From NCBI GenBank assembly GCA_014529385.2, contig CM043945.1, forward strand, positions 147,266,741 to 147,330,740: a stretch of DNA of 64,000 nt. Reading direction: 5' to 3'. Positions 47,315 to 60,173 of this stretch are shown piece by piece; position 1 is the first letter of the stretch, and each line of letters starts with the position of its first letter. Below the pieces are notes generated by a model. The model had not been told where the DNA came from and did not search any database. It worked only from the letters and a program-made list of their open reading frames with translations. This DNA is from Adiantum capillus-veneris (lineage: Eukaryota; Streptophyta; Polypodiopsida; Polypodiales; Pteridaceae). The position numbers and the translations under genes were made by a program.

Positions 47315-48173
47315 TGCGTTTCGCGTCGGGTTTCACCAAAAATATGTCGAGAAATTTGCGGTCTTGCCGGGAAAGCACCGGGCTTATGGCTGTGAGAGTT
47401 TGTGAGAGAACTCAAAAAAAACTATATGAAGGAGTTAAACCATAGATGCCATGAAGACTAGGATTTGAAAAGTAGTGCAATCAAAGAAGCCCCACTCTTT
47501 CTCTCTTGCACTCACACACACATAGAAATAACACAAAAGAGAATGTCAAAATAACACAAAGATGAAAACATCAAGGCTATGGTCATATCGTATCATGGGT
47601 AGTATGAAAGGGTTGATAGATGAGTTAATGGCATTCAATCTTGGCTGACCAAATAGGCTACGAATTGTTCTTTGGAATTGTAGTTTTGTGCTTACCATAA
47701 TATATATATTTTGTCTAGTGATTGGGATTAATTGTGTGTACAAATCCTCTTCGTTCATAGCAAGATAACTACGCTTACGTCAAAAGAAAAGTTATAGTCT
47801 ATGAGAGGTAGTATGATGGGATCCGGTGATAGAAGTATTTCATTTAGCCTTTCTGGGCCAAAGAGAAACATTATACGTTGTTGAAAGTGTATTTTTCGGC
47901 TAATCCATACGTTAATTCTAATAGATCGTACAGAGTGAAAGCGATAGAAATGATCATCATGTGGGTTATTCATCTAGGATAGTATGTGAGAAATGTAGAT
48001 ATGAGAGAAGTGAAGAGATGAGAAGTTTCCCTCCCAAGCCCTATTCTTGCCCGTAGGCAATAAGGATACTGCGGGGAGAGATGTACCTGTAGAAAAGAGA
48101 ACCTAGAATTTGCAGAGAGGATGAATTACTAAGAATGAGAGAGATAAGTTTGGTTAAGGAGATGAGATTAGAT

Positions 48174-48252
<79 letters not shown>

Positions 48253-49422
48253 GGATTAGAGATAAAAAAGAAAACAACAAGAAATCAAGAAAACATCAAT
48301 GTAGAACACATCTTACTTGGCAAACCCTTCGGCACCATTATTGATGGAGAGAGAAGAAGAGGAGAGCACTCCACTTTGATTGATACGCCAAGTACAACAC
48401 CTTCTTTGATTAGAGTTGATCTTCCAAGGATAGCGTACAAGAATGGCTAGTCTTCCTCTAGGAGAAAATGTAGGCTTGGGCTTATGTTAATGGGGCTAAG
48501 TACAATTATGCATTACTACTCACTCCCTCAAGAATTCCTCTCATCAATGGCTTGAATGCTTGAGTTCCTTTTCAAGGAAGAAGAGGTCCCCTTTTATAGG
48601 TGAAGGGAACCCCCAAGGGTTTACACAAGAAGAGAGGAGCCAGTGTGAATAGGAATTGGAAAAGTTGGAAATGAGCTGTCCCTGCATGATGTGGGCAGAC
48701 TGGGGTCCAATATTTTGATCATATCTCCTCAAACGTGGCTCCAAATAAAAAAGTAAAAATATGGGCAAAAACTTCAGCTCATTAGCTACGATTTTCATTT
48801 TAAAATCATTTTCCAATTCGGATTGGAACCTTGTGTAAAAAATTCATCAAAATAGGGTCCATTTCTAGCAGCAAAAGTCTTCCCGTGGTCCCCTTAGCCT
48901 AGACTTTTATTTAATTCCAAAGGACACCTCATGCCATATGAAAGCATGACATTGCTCCTTGACAAAGTTTTGTACTCATGCTTGCAATAATGCATTAAAA
49001 TAAGTGTATCTTTGAAATCATGCCACCTAGTGTCCCACTAGGATTTGATTCCCTCCTAGTAGCTATTTAGAAAGAAATATAAGAAAAGTATAAAAAATAC
49101 ATAGCATATATATATATTGGAGTTTACCCTAGATATAGGATCTAGCTAGGGTGTGAGATGACAATGAGATAGTAGAAATAAAGAATCAATGCTTTTTGCC
49201 CCATGTTAAAGAGGCGGAGCTATTGAGCTTTTCCCATAGTATTTTCTGATGGTAAAGTAAGGATAGGTTACCCTTGAGAAAAATAATAGGATGAGATAGA
49301 AGGCTTATTATTATACTTAAATATACATATGTACATTACAGGAAAGATAATTATGTATCTAAAAAGCTACAAGATAGATCTTGTAGCATGCGTTCCTACT
49401 ATGTACGTGTCACAGCACGACA
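47315..49422 (-). repeat. E6 3' LTR (~2.1 kb)
   Basis: The minus strand begins TGTCGTGCTGTGACACG at 49422. It contains ~560 bp (47861-48442), including the (AT)n tract at 48176-48249, that the right copy lacks. The left boundary is uncertain: 30 bp beyond a TGTCGAG start at 47345 still match the right copy. Confidence 0.8.
48176..48249. repeat. (AT)n microsatellite
   Basis: About 36 uninterrupted AT units inside the E6 3' LTR, absent from the 5' LTR. Confidence 0.97.
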
Positions 49423-49480
49423 TCCACCCCCTCTAAACCTCCACATCCTCCGGTATGTGCCACATTATTTCTTTGTAAGA

Positions 49481-52400
49481 TCAGCCCTCTTGTACATCTT
49501 CCTTGCTTTCTTCTTCACTGGATGATTCCAAATCTTCATCTTCACTTTGATCTTTACCTGTGGTTTGCTCTTCTTCCTCATCAACATCTTCTGGATAATT
49601 GTCTCCTCTTCTCTTAAACATTTTGATCCTTTTTCCTGCAATGGGAATCTTTACTTTTGTACCATCTAGTTCAGACAAGCTGTAAGTAGCATTTTCATGT
49701 ACATGCTCTACAACATACAGTCCAAACCATCTTTTTGAAAACTTACGCATGACTGTGTGCTGGTTATCAAGGCTACTATCATGCACCAAAACCCAGTCAC
49801 CTTTGTCAATTGCTTTGCTCCTGAGTCGATGTCGCTTATCAAAGTATTCCTTGTTTTTCAACCTTGCATTTTTGAGTCGTTCTTTTGCAGCTTCAATGTC
49901 TCCAGGTCTTCTCTCTAGCTGCCTTATACGCAGTGCAAGGAGATCTTCCCTGCTAAGCCCCTCTTGCCAAGGTAGTACATTCCATGTGGGAATTGTATCT
50001 TCAATCGACATCACTAGCTTTTGACCGTACATTAGCTCCGCAGGCATGTAGCCAGTTACTGAGCTATGTGTTGTACGATCAGCCCATAAAGCATATGGTA
50101 ATAGTTTTGGCCACTCACCAACTCTTCCTTCGCAAGCCTTGGCCAAAGCTTTGATGATAGGAGGATTCCCTCTTTCACTCTTTCCATTGCCTTCAGAGTT
50201 GTAAGCTGTAGTAAGAGAAAGCTTGATTCCTAATCTAGAAAAGAACTCCCTTGCTTCTTCGGCATCCAGTTCGCCTCTATTTGCAGTGATTTTTCCCACA
50301 CAACCATAACGGCAAATCACCTCATCAAGAAGAAATTTGCACACAGCTTCTGTGGTTTTAGCTCTTAATGCTCTTACTTCAACCTGGTTAGTTAGTTCCT
50401 CTCGTGCAAGAAGCAAGTATCTCATCTGCCAGAGTCCTAGAGGCATTGTGACTAGATCCACAACCCATTTATAGTGCATGGCTAGTGGATATGTAGGGTG
50501 CAATCCATCACGATGTCGAACATTTGAATACACTTGACAAGTTACACATGTCTCTACAAACTGAGATACATCTTTATACATACCCTTCCACCAGTATTTT
50601 TCTTTCAACTTGGAGAAGGTTGCCCATACACCCCTGTGTCCAGCCCATAGACTCTCATGAAACTCTTGCATGAGCTTTACTTGAGTCTCTTTTTTACATA
50701 TAACCCTTTGTGGTGTAGCACCCTTTTGTTTAGGATGCTTCCACAAGTAACCATCCCTCAAAAGGTACCCATATGCTTTCCTGCGTATCCTCTTGAATTC
50801 TTGTTCAGACCAATCATCCTGTTTTGTTAGAGTACTCAAGTAGCTTCCAATAAGAAGCCAATCACCTTCATAAAGCTCTTTCAAGAATGATTCAAGTAGA
50901 TTAGTCATGCAGACATTATTACCTTTGATATGAGAGATAGAATAGAACTTTGTGCCTACATCATCTCCCTCATCAATCATTTGTGACTCATCTTCATACC
51001 TTGCCCTTGATAGCATATCTGCCACTGTATTGTCTTTACCTGCAATGTGCTTAAACTCAGGATTTAAGGACTTAATGTAGGCAATCCACCGCAACATAGC
51101 AATGTCTAGAGTTGAGCAGCTTGTAATCATCCCAAGAAGTGGTAGACAATCTGTTTCTACGACCACACATGCACCAATTAGGTACTCTTTCCCACTTTTC
51201 AAGGCTGTAACCATACCCCATAACTCTCTCTTTATCTGTGGATAGTTTCTTTGGCGAGCACTTAGCACCTTTGCTCCAAATCTTACCACATACCTGTGTC
51301 CTTCTTTGTCATCTTGCCCTATTGCCCATCCAATCCCTGTAGGACTGGTATCTACTGTCACAATCACTGGCCTTTGACACTCATATTCTACCTTTCTCAA
51401 AGTCGTTGCTGACTGGAGCAACTCCTTTATCTTTTTCATGGATTTTACATGTGCTTCTGTCCATTTAAACTTCTGATTCTTTCTAAGCAGCTGATAAAGA
51501 GGATCAGCTACATGTGCATAATGTGGAATCCAAATAACATAGAAGACACATGCTCCTAGAAACCTTCTAACCTCAGTGATGCTAGTGTACGTTTCTTTCA
51601 TTCTTTGGATGGCATCCACCTTTGTTGGACAAGGTTTCCTACCATATGGCCCGCACATGTGCCCCACAATAAGCACTTCATTGACACCAAACATGGACTT
51701 TTTCCCTGACAATGTAAGATTCACTTCTTCCAACCTAGAAAAAATTTTATCACAATCATTTATGTGATTTACCACAAACCTGCGACATCCCTTGAGATCC
51801 AAAGCTTCATCTTTGTCACTTTCTTCACATCCTTTGATAGGAAAATCATCAATGAAAGGCATTGTGATTTGAGGAATAAAGTCACGTAAGACCTTATTCA
51901 TCCCATTCATCATATGTGCAACCGATTTGGTTGCTCCCTGTGGCAAGGTACACATCCTTACCAAACCCAAAGGTGTCCTCATTGTTGTCAAGTCTCTGCT
52001 TTCGATTGCAAGCTGAAATTGATCATACCCTGAGTAGAGATCCCCCATTGAGTAGATTGCCCTCCCTGCAAATGCCTCTGCAAACTCATCCACAATTGGA
52101 CCTGTACCTACATTTCTAGTTATCACCTTGTTCATTGGTTGCATATCTTGGATGAAGCGTAGAGAACCATTCTTCTTCGGAACTGTGAACCACCTGTTTA
52201 AGTATGGAGCACAAGAAGGCTCCAAGATTCGCATTTTGATTTTCTCATTTAGTAGCTCTACTAACTTTGGAAAATGAGCCTTTTGAACCGGAATAGGCCG
52301 CAGATTCCAAGGCACATGAGGTATTGTGAAAATTACCATAGGAGCTACAATAGAAGGATCAACACATCCTATCTCATGTGGCTCAAATGCAAAAGCCTTA

Positions 52401-52980
52401 CCATGCTTTGAAAGCATTTCTTTGAAGCACTTTGTCTCCTCCTGTGTTAGAAACTCCTCGCGACCAATCTGCAAGTCTTGGAAAGACTCCTTTGTGAAGG
52501 TATGCCCAATCTTTTTAGGATTCCTCAAACTTGGTTGTAAAGAAGCCTGCTCAATCTTTTCCCTGTTGTTGGGTGGTAAGGGTGAAGCTACTGGTTTCAC
52601 CTTCTTTGCTACACTCTTGTATTTAGTTTCAACATGGACTTCTGGGCCAACTGTTTGGCTTTCTTTAAAGGCTTCTATTACTTGATACATTTCCATAGAG
52701 CAAACTTCCACAACCTCATTTTCAAGATGCAAATTAGACCCCATTATAGCATCAAGCTCACCCATATTATCTACAAAAGAAACTTGTTCACACAAACCCA
52801 AAACATTTTTAGTAGGCTCTAGCAACCCACTCTTTTTCATGCCTATTTGTACATTATGCACATATTACCTCTCACATCTCTTCAAATCTTCAAGTTTTGT
52901 AAAACATACTGATCCATTCTTTGTTACCAAGGAGCTCGTTGAAAACGCTTCACCTATTTTTGGATCAGGCGAGACCCTTT
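49481..52980 (-). pseudogene. pol: E6 pol: RT-RNaseH-integrase with acidic tail
   Basis: The main frame (52861-49481, 1126 codons; first codon is GTG, not ATG) carries RT (FTVPKKNGSLRFIQDMQP, MPFIDD with Asp338/339), RNase H (VIVTVDTSPTGIGWAIGQD, IKRELWGMVTAL), and HIAGKDNTVADMLSRARY. The integrase zinc finger follows (FHESLWAGHRG ... CVTCQ), then the core (VVDLVTMP ... NSEGNGKSERG). The second catalytic Asp of integrase is Asn (residue 861, ITANRGEL; AAT for GAT), so strand transfer should be lost. After the GDWVLV tail the last ~45 residues are Glu/Asp-rich. The same frame extends upstream to about 52980 across one TAA and overlaps the end of gag-protease, suggesting expression by frameshift or splicing. 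Confidence 0.88.
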
Positions 52981-53007
52981 TCCTTTTTGTACCACTGCAA
53001 TCCCACT

Positions 53008-55376
53008 TTACAATGGTACTTGGCCAAAACCCATCATTTCTCTATGATCATGAAACTCTTTGCTCACCTTTGGTAGAGGATGTTCTCTGAGGTTGTCACG
53101 ATTTCTTTCATGGTTCACACAAACTGTGAGAAATTGGACAGCTCGTTTACCATCTTTGCTACGTATCCTAGCATATGCTGAACCATCATCCATTACCTTT
53201 GTTTCCATTCGAACTCCCACAATGTAGGGTTGTCCAAGGATGAGATGATATGAAGATGTATCCTGTACAAAGAAGTTTTGGTCAATCTTTACATCACCTA
53301 TTGTTACCTTTACACCTGGACATGCTGCATACAATTCACCGGATGAATTATTTGCCACTTTTACCATTCAGCCATGATCTGTGTCCATCGGCCATTTGCA
53401 CTTGTTGTAGAGACTCTTTGACATTATGTTTATTTCTGAACCATGGTCAATCAAGGCAACAAATGGCTCTTCAAGATCACCTACCTTGACCAAAGTTTCT
53501 ATAGTAGCCCTTGCCCAATGACTTCGTGAATAGTAACTCCTAGGAATATCTTCAACTTCTTCATCATCATTTGAGAAATGCACTTGCTTCACTCTTCCAC
53601 TAGATTGGTAGCATCCTACCACAGCTCCATCATTCTCCTTATTTTGCAGTTGCATCCCTTGTGTCTTTGAGGTTTCCCCTTCAACCTGTGGACGAGAAAC
53701 TTCAGCAAGGGTTTCCCTCTTCCTCTTGATGATGTCAATGATCTCCTCATGGAATTCACGCTTTGCAATGCCAAGAACTTCTCCCAGAGTAAACTCAATC
53801 TTGCTATTCAAGATCCTTTCCTCCAAGACTTTCTTTAAATCTGTAGCAACCTCAATATCAAATTGTAGTTTATAAGTTGGGCCTTTTGTCTTACCTTTCG
53901 TTGGCTCTTTCTTCTTTCCTGTTGTAGACTCCTCCATGAGTACTTCAGGTGGAGATGCTCCTTGTGTTGAGGGTGTTTGAGAAGGCATTGAGTCGCTTCT
54001 TCCCCCACTTCTAGAAGCTCTTTTTGATGGTCCTTCATCAGCATTCTCACGTCTGCGCTTCTCTTCTACAATTGCCTCATTTTGTTGGCATTTTGTAATG
54101 TAGGCATGCACTGACAATGAGTCCACTGGATCATTCCATCCTGTTTCTAGACGTATGCAATCACCTGCTTCATGTAGAATCTCTTTTGTAAGCTTTCCCT
54201 TTTTAGCTAATTGCATGACATTTGGCCAAATTTGACCATGATGGTCACTCACCTCTTCATCACAAAAATGTTCAATTTTTACTCCAAAAGTAGCTGCCTC
54301 AACGGAAGAGGTGGCATGCGTAGTTGCCATATCTTCAACTAAGGTTTGCATTCCCCCCTTCCCAAAGTTAGTTCTCAAGGGTAGACCTGTCTCTCTTAAG
54401 TGGATTTTACCATCCTTAAAAAAGACAACATCTTCTGACAAAGCATCACTAAAATCATCACAATCCCTTCTTACATGGTCTGTACTATCACACCAAATAC
54501 ATCTATTGACAAAACCTTCTTTGGGCTGTTGTCTTTGCCTAGGAAGTGGCCCTGATGGTTGGCCTTTTTCTTCAAGCTTTGCAAACTTCACCTTCAAGTC
54601 ACGCATTCCCTTCACAAGCTCATCTAGCATGGACTCATCAAACTTAGGAGCAATAAAAGTAGGCTTTACCATTTTGTCAGAAGTTGAGGTGGAAGGAATT
54701 GTAGTGTTTACTACCATCTTGTCCCTTCTTCTTTGTCGTTTGGCAAGCAGTGAGACAGCACCTTCAACCTCATTCCAGTCGGTCTTTAGTCCTTGCTCAG
54801 CATCTTTATCTTCAAGAAGAAGCTCCAAATTTTCTTGAAACTCTTTACCTGCAGCTTGTAAGAAAAGATCTGTCTTCTCTGCATCTAGTGTGGCCCTTTC
54901 TGTCCTGGTGAGTTGTGCATAGCGCCGCTCAAATTCCCTAAGTAGCTCTGTTATTGATAGTCCTTGCTTTGGCTTGACTACCCATTCTAAGAATGTCCTT
55001 TTGGTCACTCTCTCAGAGTCCTCCATGAAATATTCCTCCTTTAAAGCTACTTTGAGTTCTTCCCAATTTCTCCCATGCCCATCTTTAATTACCCTAACAT
55101 GGTCTCTAATTTCTGGAGCAACAACTAGCTCAAAGCTTTGAATCATCTCACCTTCTGACACGCGATGCAGCTCCATCTCCTTCACATACTCGCGTAAGTA
55201 CTTGGTTACATCTTTGCCATTGAACTACTCCATTCTATTGACGACTGCTTGTATGGCCTTCGTTGTTGAAATCTCCCTTCTTTCAGGGGCATGTTGTTGT
55301 TGCATGAACATTGCAAATGCTTGAAACATTTGCATGGTTTCTGGGTCAAAATGCATACCCTGTTCCTCAACATGAT
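53008..55376 (-). pseudogene. gag: E6 gag-protease
   Basis: One frame from MGDHVEEQGMHFDPETMQ (about 55376) to 53008 with two stops: TAG at 55225 and TGA at 53368 (probably Trp, DTDHG-stop-MVKV). Gag has NWEELKVALKEEYF, TELLREFERRYAQL, a CCHC-like knuckle (CIWCDSTDHVRRDC) near residue 245 of the 605-codon part, and a charged central region. The protease follows in the same frame (FVALIDHGSEINIMSKSLYN, YHLILGQPYIVG), with DHG where D-S/T-G is usual. Protease is thus joined to gag rather than to RT, an arrangement unlike E1. Confidence 0.85.
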
Positions 55377-55408
55377 CACCCATAGTTACCCACAAAATCT
55401 CACCCTGG

Positions 55409-55432
55409 CAGTTTCGCGTCGAGTTCACCAAA
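55409..55432 (-). other. E6 candidate primer binding site
   Basis: After a T-run the minus strand reads TGGTGAACTCGACGCGAAAC. A near-identical stretch also lies outside the 3' LTR (47315-47340). Either the LTR includes it, or the left LTR once belonged to a second tandem copy. The tRNA is not assigned. Confidence 0.45.
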
Positions 55433-55436
55433 AATA

Positions 55437-56953
55437 TGTCGAGAAATTTGCGGTCTTGCCGGGAAAGCACCGGGCTTATGGCTGTGAGAGTTTGTGAGAG
55501 AACTCAAAAAAAACTATATGAAGGAGTTAAACCATAGATGCCATGAAGACTAGGATTTGAAAAGTAGTGCAATCAAAGAAGCCCCACTCTTTCTCTCTTG
55601 CACTCACACACACATAGAAAGAACACAAAAGAGAATGTCAAAATAACACAAAGATGAAAACATCAAGGATATGGTCATATCGTATCATGGGTAGTATGAA
55701 AGGGTTGATAGATGAGTTAATGGCATTCAATCTTGGCTGACCAAATAGGCTACGAATTGTTCTTTGGAATTGTAGTTTTGTGCTTACCATAATATATATA
55801 TTTTGTCTAGTGATTGGGATTAATTGTGTGTACAAATCCTCTTGGTTCATAGCAAGATAACTACGCTTACGTCAAAAGAAAATTTATAGTCTATGAGAGG
55901 TAGTATGATGGGATCCGGTGATAGAAGAATTTCATTAAGCCTTTCTGGGCCAAAGAGAAACACTATACACTATAAGTCTAGTCTTCCTCTAGGAGGAAAT
56001 GTAGGCTTGGGCTTATGTTAATGGGGCTAAGTACAATTAGGCATTACTACTCACTCCCTCAAGAATTCCTCTCATCAATGGCTTGAATGCTTGAGTTTCT
56101 TTTGAAGAAAGAAGAGGTCCCCTTTTATAGGTGAAGGGAACCCCCAAGGGTTTACACAAGAAGAGAGGAGCCAGTGTGAATAGGAATTGAAAAAGTTGGA
56201 AATGAGCTATCCCTGCATGATGTGGGCAGACTGGGGTCCAGTATTTTGATCATATCTCCTCAACCGTGGCTCCAAATAAAAAAGTAAAAATATGGGCAAA
56301 AACTTCAGCTCATTAGCTACGATTTTCATTTTAAAATCATTTTCCAATTCGGATTGGAACCTTGTGTAAAAATTTCATCAAAATAGGCTCCATTTCTGGC
56401 AGCAAAAGTCTTCCCGTGGTCCCCTTAGCCTAGACTTTCATTTAATTCCAAAGGACACCTCATGCCATATGAAAGCATGACATTGCTCCTTGACAAAGTT
56501 TTGTACTCATGCTTGCAATAATGCATTAAAATAAGTGTATCTTTGAAATCATGCCACCTAGTGTCCCACTAGGATTTGATTCCCTCCTAGTAGCTATTTA
56601 AAAAGAAATATAGGAAAAGTATAAAAAATACATAGAATATATATATATTGGAGTTTACCCTAGATATAGGATCTAGCTAGGGTGTGAGATGACAATGAGA
56701 TAGTAGAAATAAAGAATCAATGCTTTTTGCCCCATGTTAAAGAGGCGGAGCTATTGAGCTTTTCCCATAGTATTTTCTGATGGTAAAGTAAGGATAGGTT
56801 ACCCTTGAGAAAAATAGTAGGATGAGATAGAAGGCTTATTATTATACTTAAATATGTATATGTACATTATAGGAAAGATAATTATGTATCTAAAAAGTTA
56901 CAAGATAGATCTTGTAGCATGCGTTCCCACTATGTACGTGTCACAGCACGACA
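55437..56953 (-). repeat. E6 5' LTR (~1.5 kb)
   Basis: It matches the left LTR closely on both sides of a ~560-bp gap at about 55965-55980. It starts TGTCGTGCTGTGACACG at 56953. Confidence 0.88.
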
Positions 56954-57600
<647 letters not shown>

Positions 57601-58720
57601 AATCAAATCCTACTTTTAGCAAGGGTATTTCAGGAATTTTGAAAAATTTAAAGGGCATTTTGGGTCGCTGGAAACTGAGGTTTTATAAAAGGGTCCACAT
57701 TGCACAAAGGCATGCACATTGCAATGCAGGGGCTTGTGAGAGGGGTGGTCGAACTACGTGGGAGCAGGGCGTCGTGCTCCCCTGTTATGTCTACCCCCGC
57801 AGGCTTTACAGGTCAACCCTTGATGGTGGTCTTCCGAAGTACCGACTCGATGGGCTTCCAAAGCCAACGTACATACAACCCCGTGCACAGAGGATGATTG
57901 TCTCCTACACTTGAGGATTTAGTGTGAATGGAACCTTCTCCAGGGAAATTGTGAAATTGAGCAGGTTATCAACATATTTCCCGTGCTATCTGTTTCGTCA
58001 CTTGCAAGTCGTGTCTGCCATAGCCATCGCTAAGCTTTCAAGAAAGCCCATTGCCTATTCAAGTTTCCTTCCTTTAGCTTGTGCGTGATGCAGATCGCAA
58101 GCGTAGCTACCTGAAGGCTGAGCTGCAAGCATGATGTGGACGCAATCCATCAAGCTCGTTCCCCCTCTGTATTATTCACTTCGTCGCTCATACCTGAGAT
58201 CTCCCGCCCATGTCTTAATCCCACCTGAGTTTTCACTCGAAGCTGCGGTCGTGGGCACCTGCATTTCGTAAGTGGGCACCTTACCCTAGATCGGTTCATT
58301 GAAGACGGATGGCACGTGTTACATTTATCGCAATCGCAACAGCTAGCAGATGCCCACGTTAACGGACAATGACGTTCCTGCAAAGTTCTCTCTTTCTCTC
58401 TTTGCCTGTTCCCGTGCTGCGCGCTCGCTGTCACTATTCACGCAGGCCACACTACCTGAAGTTGCCCGAAGCAAGCACGTGCTGCCATGTTTTTTAACCA
58501 AATCATAACATCATCACCCCAATATACAATTCCTTTCTAATAAGTACCATACAGTACTCTTTACTCAGTAGAAAAACAGCCTCCTACCTGGCAGTCTCCC
58601 CATTTTTTTTTTTAAAACACAAATTTTTCATTAGAGAACCAGTTTAAGAGCAGTGTATACGGCAACCAGGCATACTACTACTATCATTCAAAAGAATCCA
58701 GGGAGTTCTTAGTTTAACTG
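57601..58720. other. Unassigned GC-richer sequence
   Basis: A TATA-like TTTATAAAAG lies at about 57680 on the plus strand, ahead of a 92-codon frame (57639-57914) with no known domain. The minus-strand frame 58434-58150 is Cys/Arg-rich but not recognisable. It could be the flank of a host gene. Confidence 0.4.
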
Positions 58721-59104
58721 AGCCATTCACTTAGTTTCCAGAACCAGGTTACAACTCAATTTTTTGTTTATTTTACGACAACGACCATCATTAGTCACAG
58801 AAGTATACAAATTCCAAACAGTCCCAGAGCAGAAATGTACTTGCACAAAAATAACTCCCATAGACCTATAAGTAAAGTATCTGGAACAAATTTCTATTTT
58901 ACCTAACTCTATATTATTGGGTTTTTTAAAAAAACCCATTCAAATCTTTTTTTCAACAAAGCTTCAGAATAATACTTGACATAATAGCTTTAGGTTTAGT
59001 ATCCCGAAACAAAATACCTCGTTTTTTTTTATAAAAAAAACAAAAACCGATCTCAGCGAACCTACACAGAGATTCCCTAAAGCAAGACAGAGATTTTGTA
59101 TAAC

Positions 59105-59161
59105 CTGTAGATTGGGAGACGAAGAAGCGTCGACAGTCTCCTTCCCGTTCTTTTTCGGCAT
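59105..59161 (-). CDS. Possible first coding exon of a host gene
   Basis: The minus strand reads ATG followed by 18 codons (MPKKNGKETVDASSSPNLQ). It then has a good splice donor (CTACAG|GTTATA) that keeps phase 0, with TA/T-rich sequence following. The composition differs from the transposon frames. No second exon can be identified to the left, and the same ORF runs on without a domain if unspliced, so this is only a suggestion. Confidence 0.22.
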
Positions 59162-59529
59162 GATTGAGCACATAGTAGAAAATATCTACTAACCCACACA
59201 GTATAGAATGCACACAAGTGAATACAGCACGATGCCAAGTGAGTAAGAGTACTCACATTTCTAAGGGGCATTTATACTTTGCTGAAGCAAATCGGGAGCA
59301 GATCCGCCACTGACACGGACCAGCTACAGCATTAGATGCCACCCATACGGGCCAGATACTCAGGGATTATCCCAGCTGAAGATCCGGTCTGAACTTGATT
59401 AACACACCTCAATATTTGCAACTACACTCACCTGCCACCTCAACCCTAGCGCAGGCAAAATCGTGTTGCAGGCAGCCCGACACAATAGAGAGGCAGTAAA
59501 AAATACACTACAGAGTGTATATAGAGAGA

Positions 59530-59966
59530 GAGATGCTATTTACCTTAAAGCAAGGTCAAGTCAAAAAAATATCTAGTCTCATAATGTATACCAACTAGAA
59601 ACACCAATGCCGTCGATACCCGGTTCGAATCGACTATCGAGCTTTTTGAACCTGGCTCAGGTTTAACCACACATCCCAATACAAAATCCACAAACCCTAA
59701 TACTCGGCATAAGTCATGCACCCAACAACTGGGGTAACGTATATAGAGATGCTATTTACCTTAAAGCCAGGTCAAGTCAAAAAATATATCTAGTCTCATA
59801 ATGTATACCAACTAGAAACCCCAATGCTGTCAATACCTGGTTCGAATCAACAATCGAGCTTTTTGAACCTGGCTCAGGTTTATCCCACACATCCCAATAC
59901 AAAATCCACAAACCCTTATACTCGGCTAAAGTCATGCATCCAACAACTGGGGTACAGTATACCAGC
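59530..59966. repeat. Tandem duplication of a 218-bp unit
   Basis: AGAGATGCTATTTACCTTAA begins each unit (59530 and 59748). The copies run in parallel through GTCTCATAATGTATACCAAC, GGTTCGAATC, CTTTTTGAACCTGGCTCAGG and CATCCCAATACAAAATCCAC to CAACAACTGGGGTA, with few differences. Confidence 0.9.
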
Positions 59967-60173
59967 AAGGAACTTAACAGTGTACGATATACTGCATATT
60001 CACAACACTTTTTTGTGATTAATTAATACTTCCAATTCCGATTCAAAATCAAAAAGTGAGTCTATAAAAGCCAGAAGACACTAATATATAAACCAATCCA
60101 AGGTAACAGTAAGGAGTAACTGTACACAAGTAATATACATATCCGCATGTTTGCTTATCAGGTGTGTTAAAAA

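Larger units (their letters stand above)
47315..56953 (-). mobile_element. E6: Ty3/Gypsy element, unusual RT lineage
   Basis: Direct LTR copies (47315/47345-49422 and 55406/55437-56953) flank minus-strand gag-protease (55376-53008) and RT-RNaseH-integrase (52980-49481). A strong polypurine tract (AGAGGGGGTGGA) sits beside the 3' LTR. RT signatures (YSMGDLYSGYDQFQL, TPLGLVRMCTLPQGA) differ from those of the other Gypsy elements in this window and recall fungal-type Gypsy RTs. No target duplication was found. Confidence 0.85.

Noticed and set aside
48176-48249. Long Tyr/Ile ORF over the AT tract
   Set aside because: Microsatellite translation inside an LTR.
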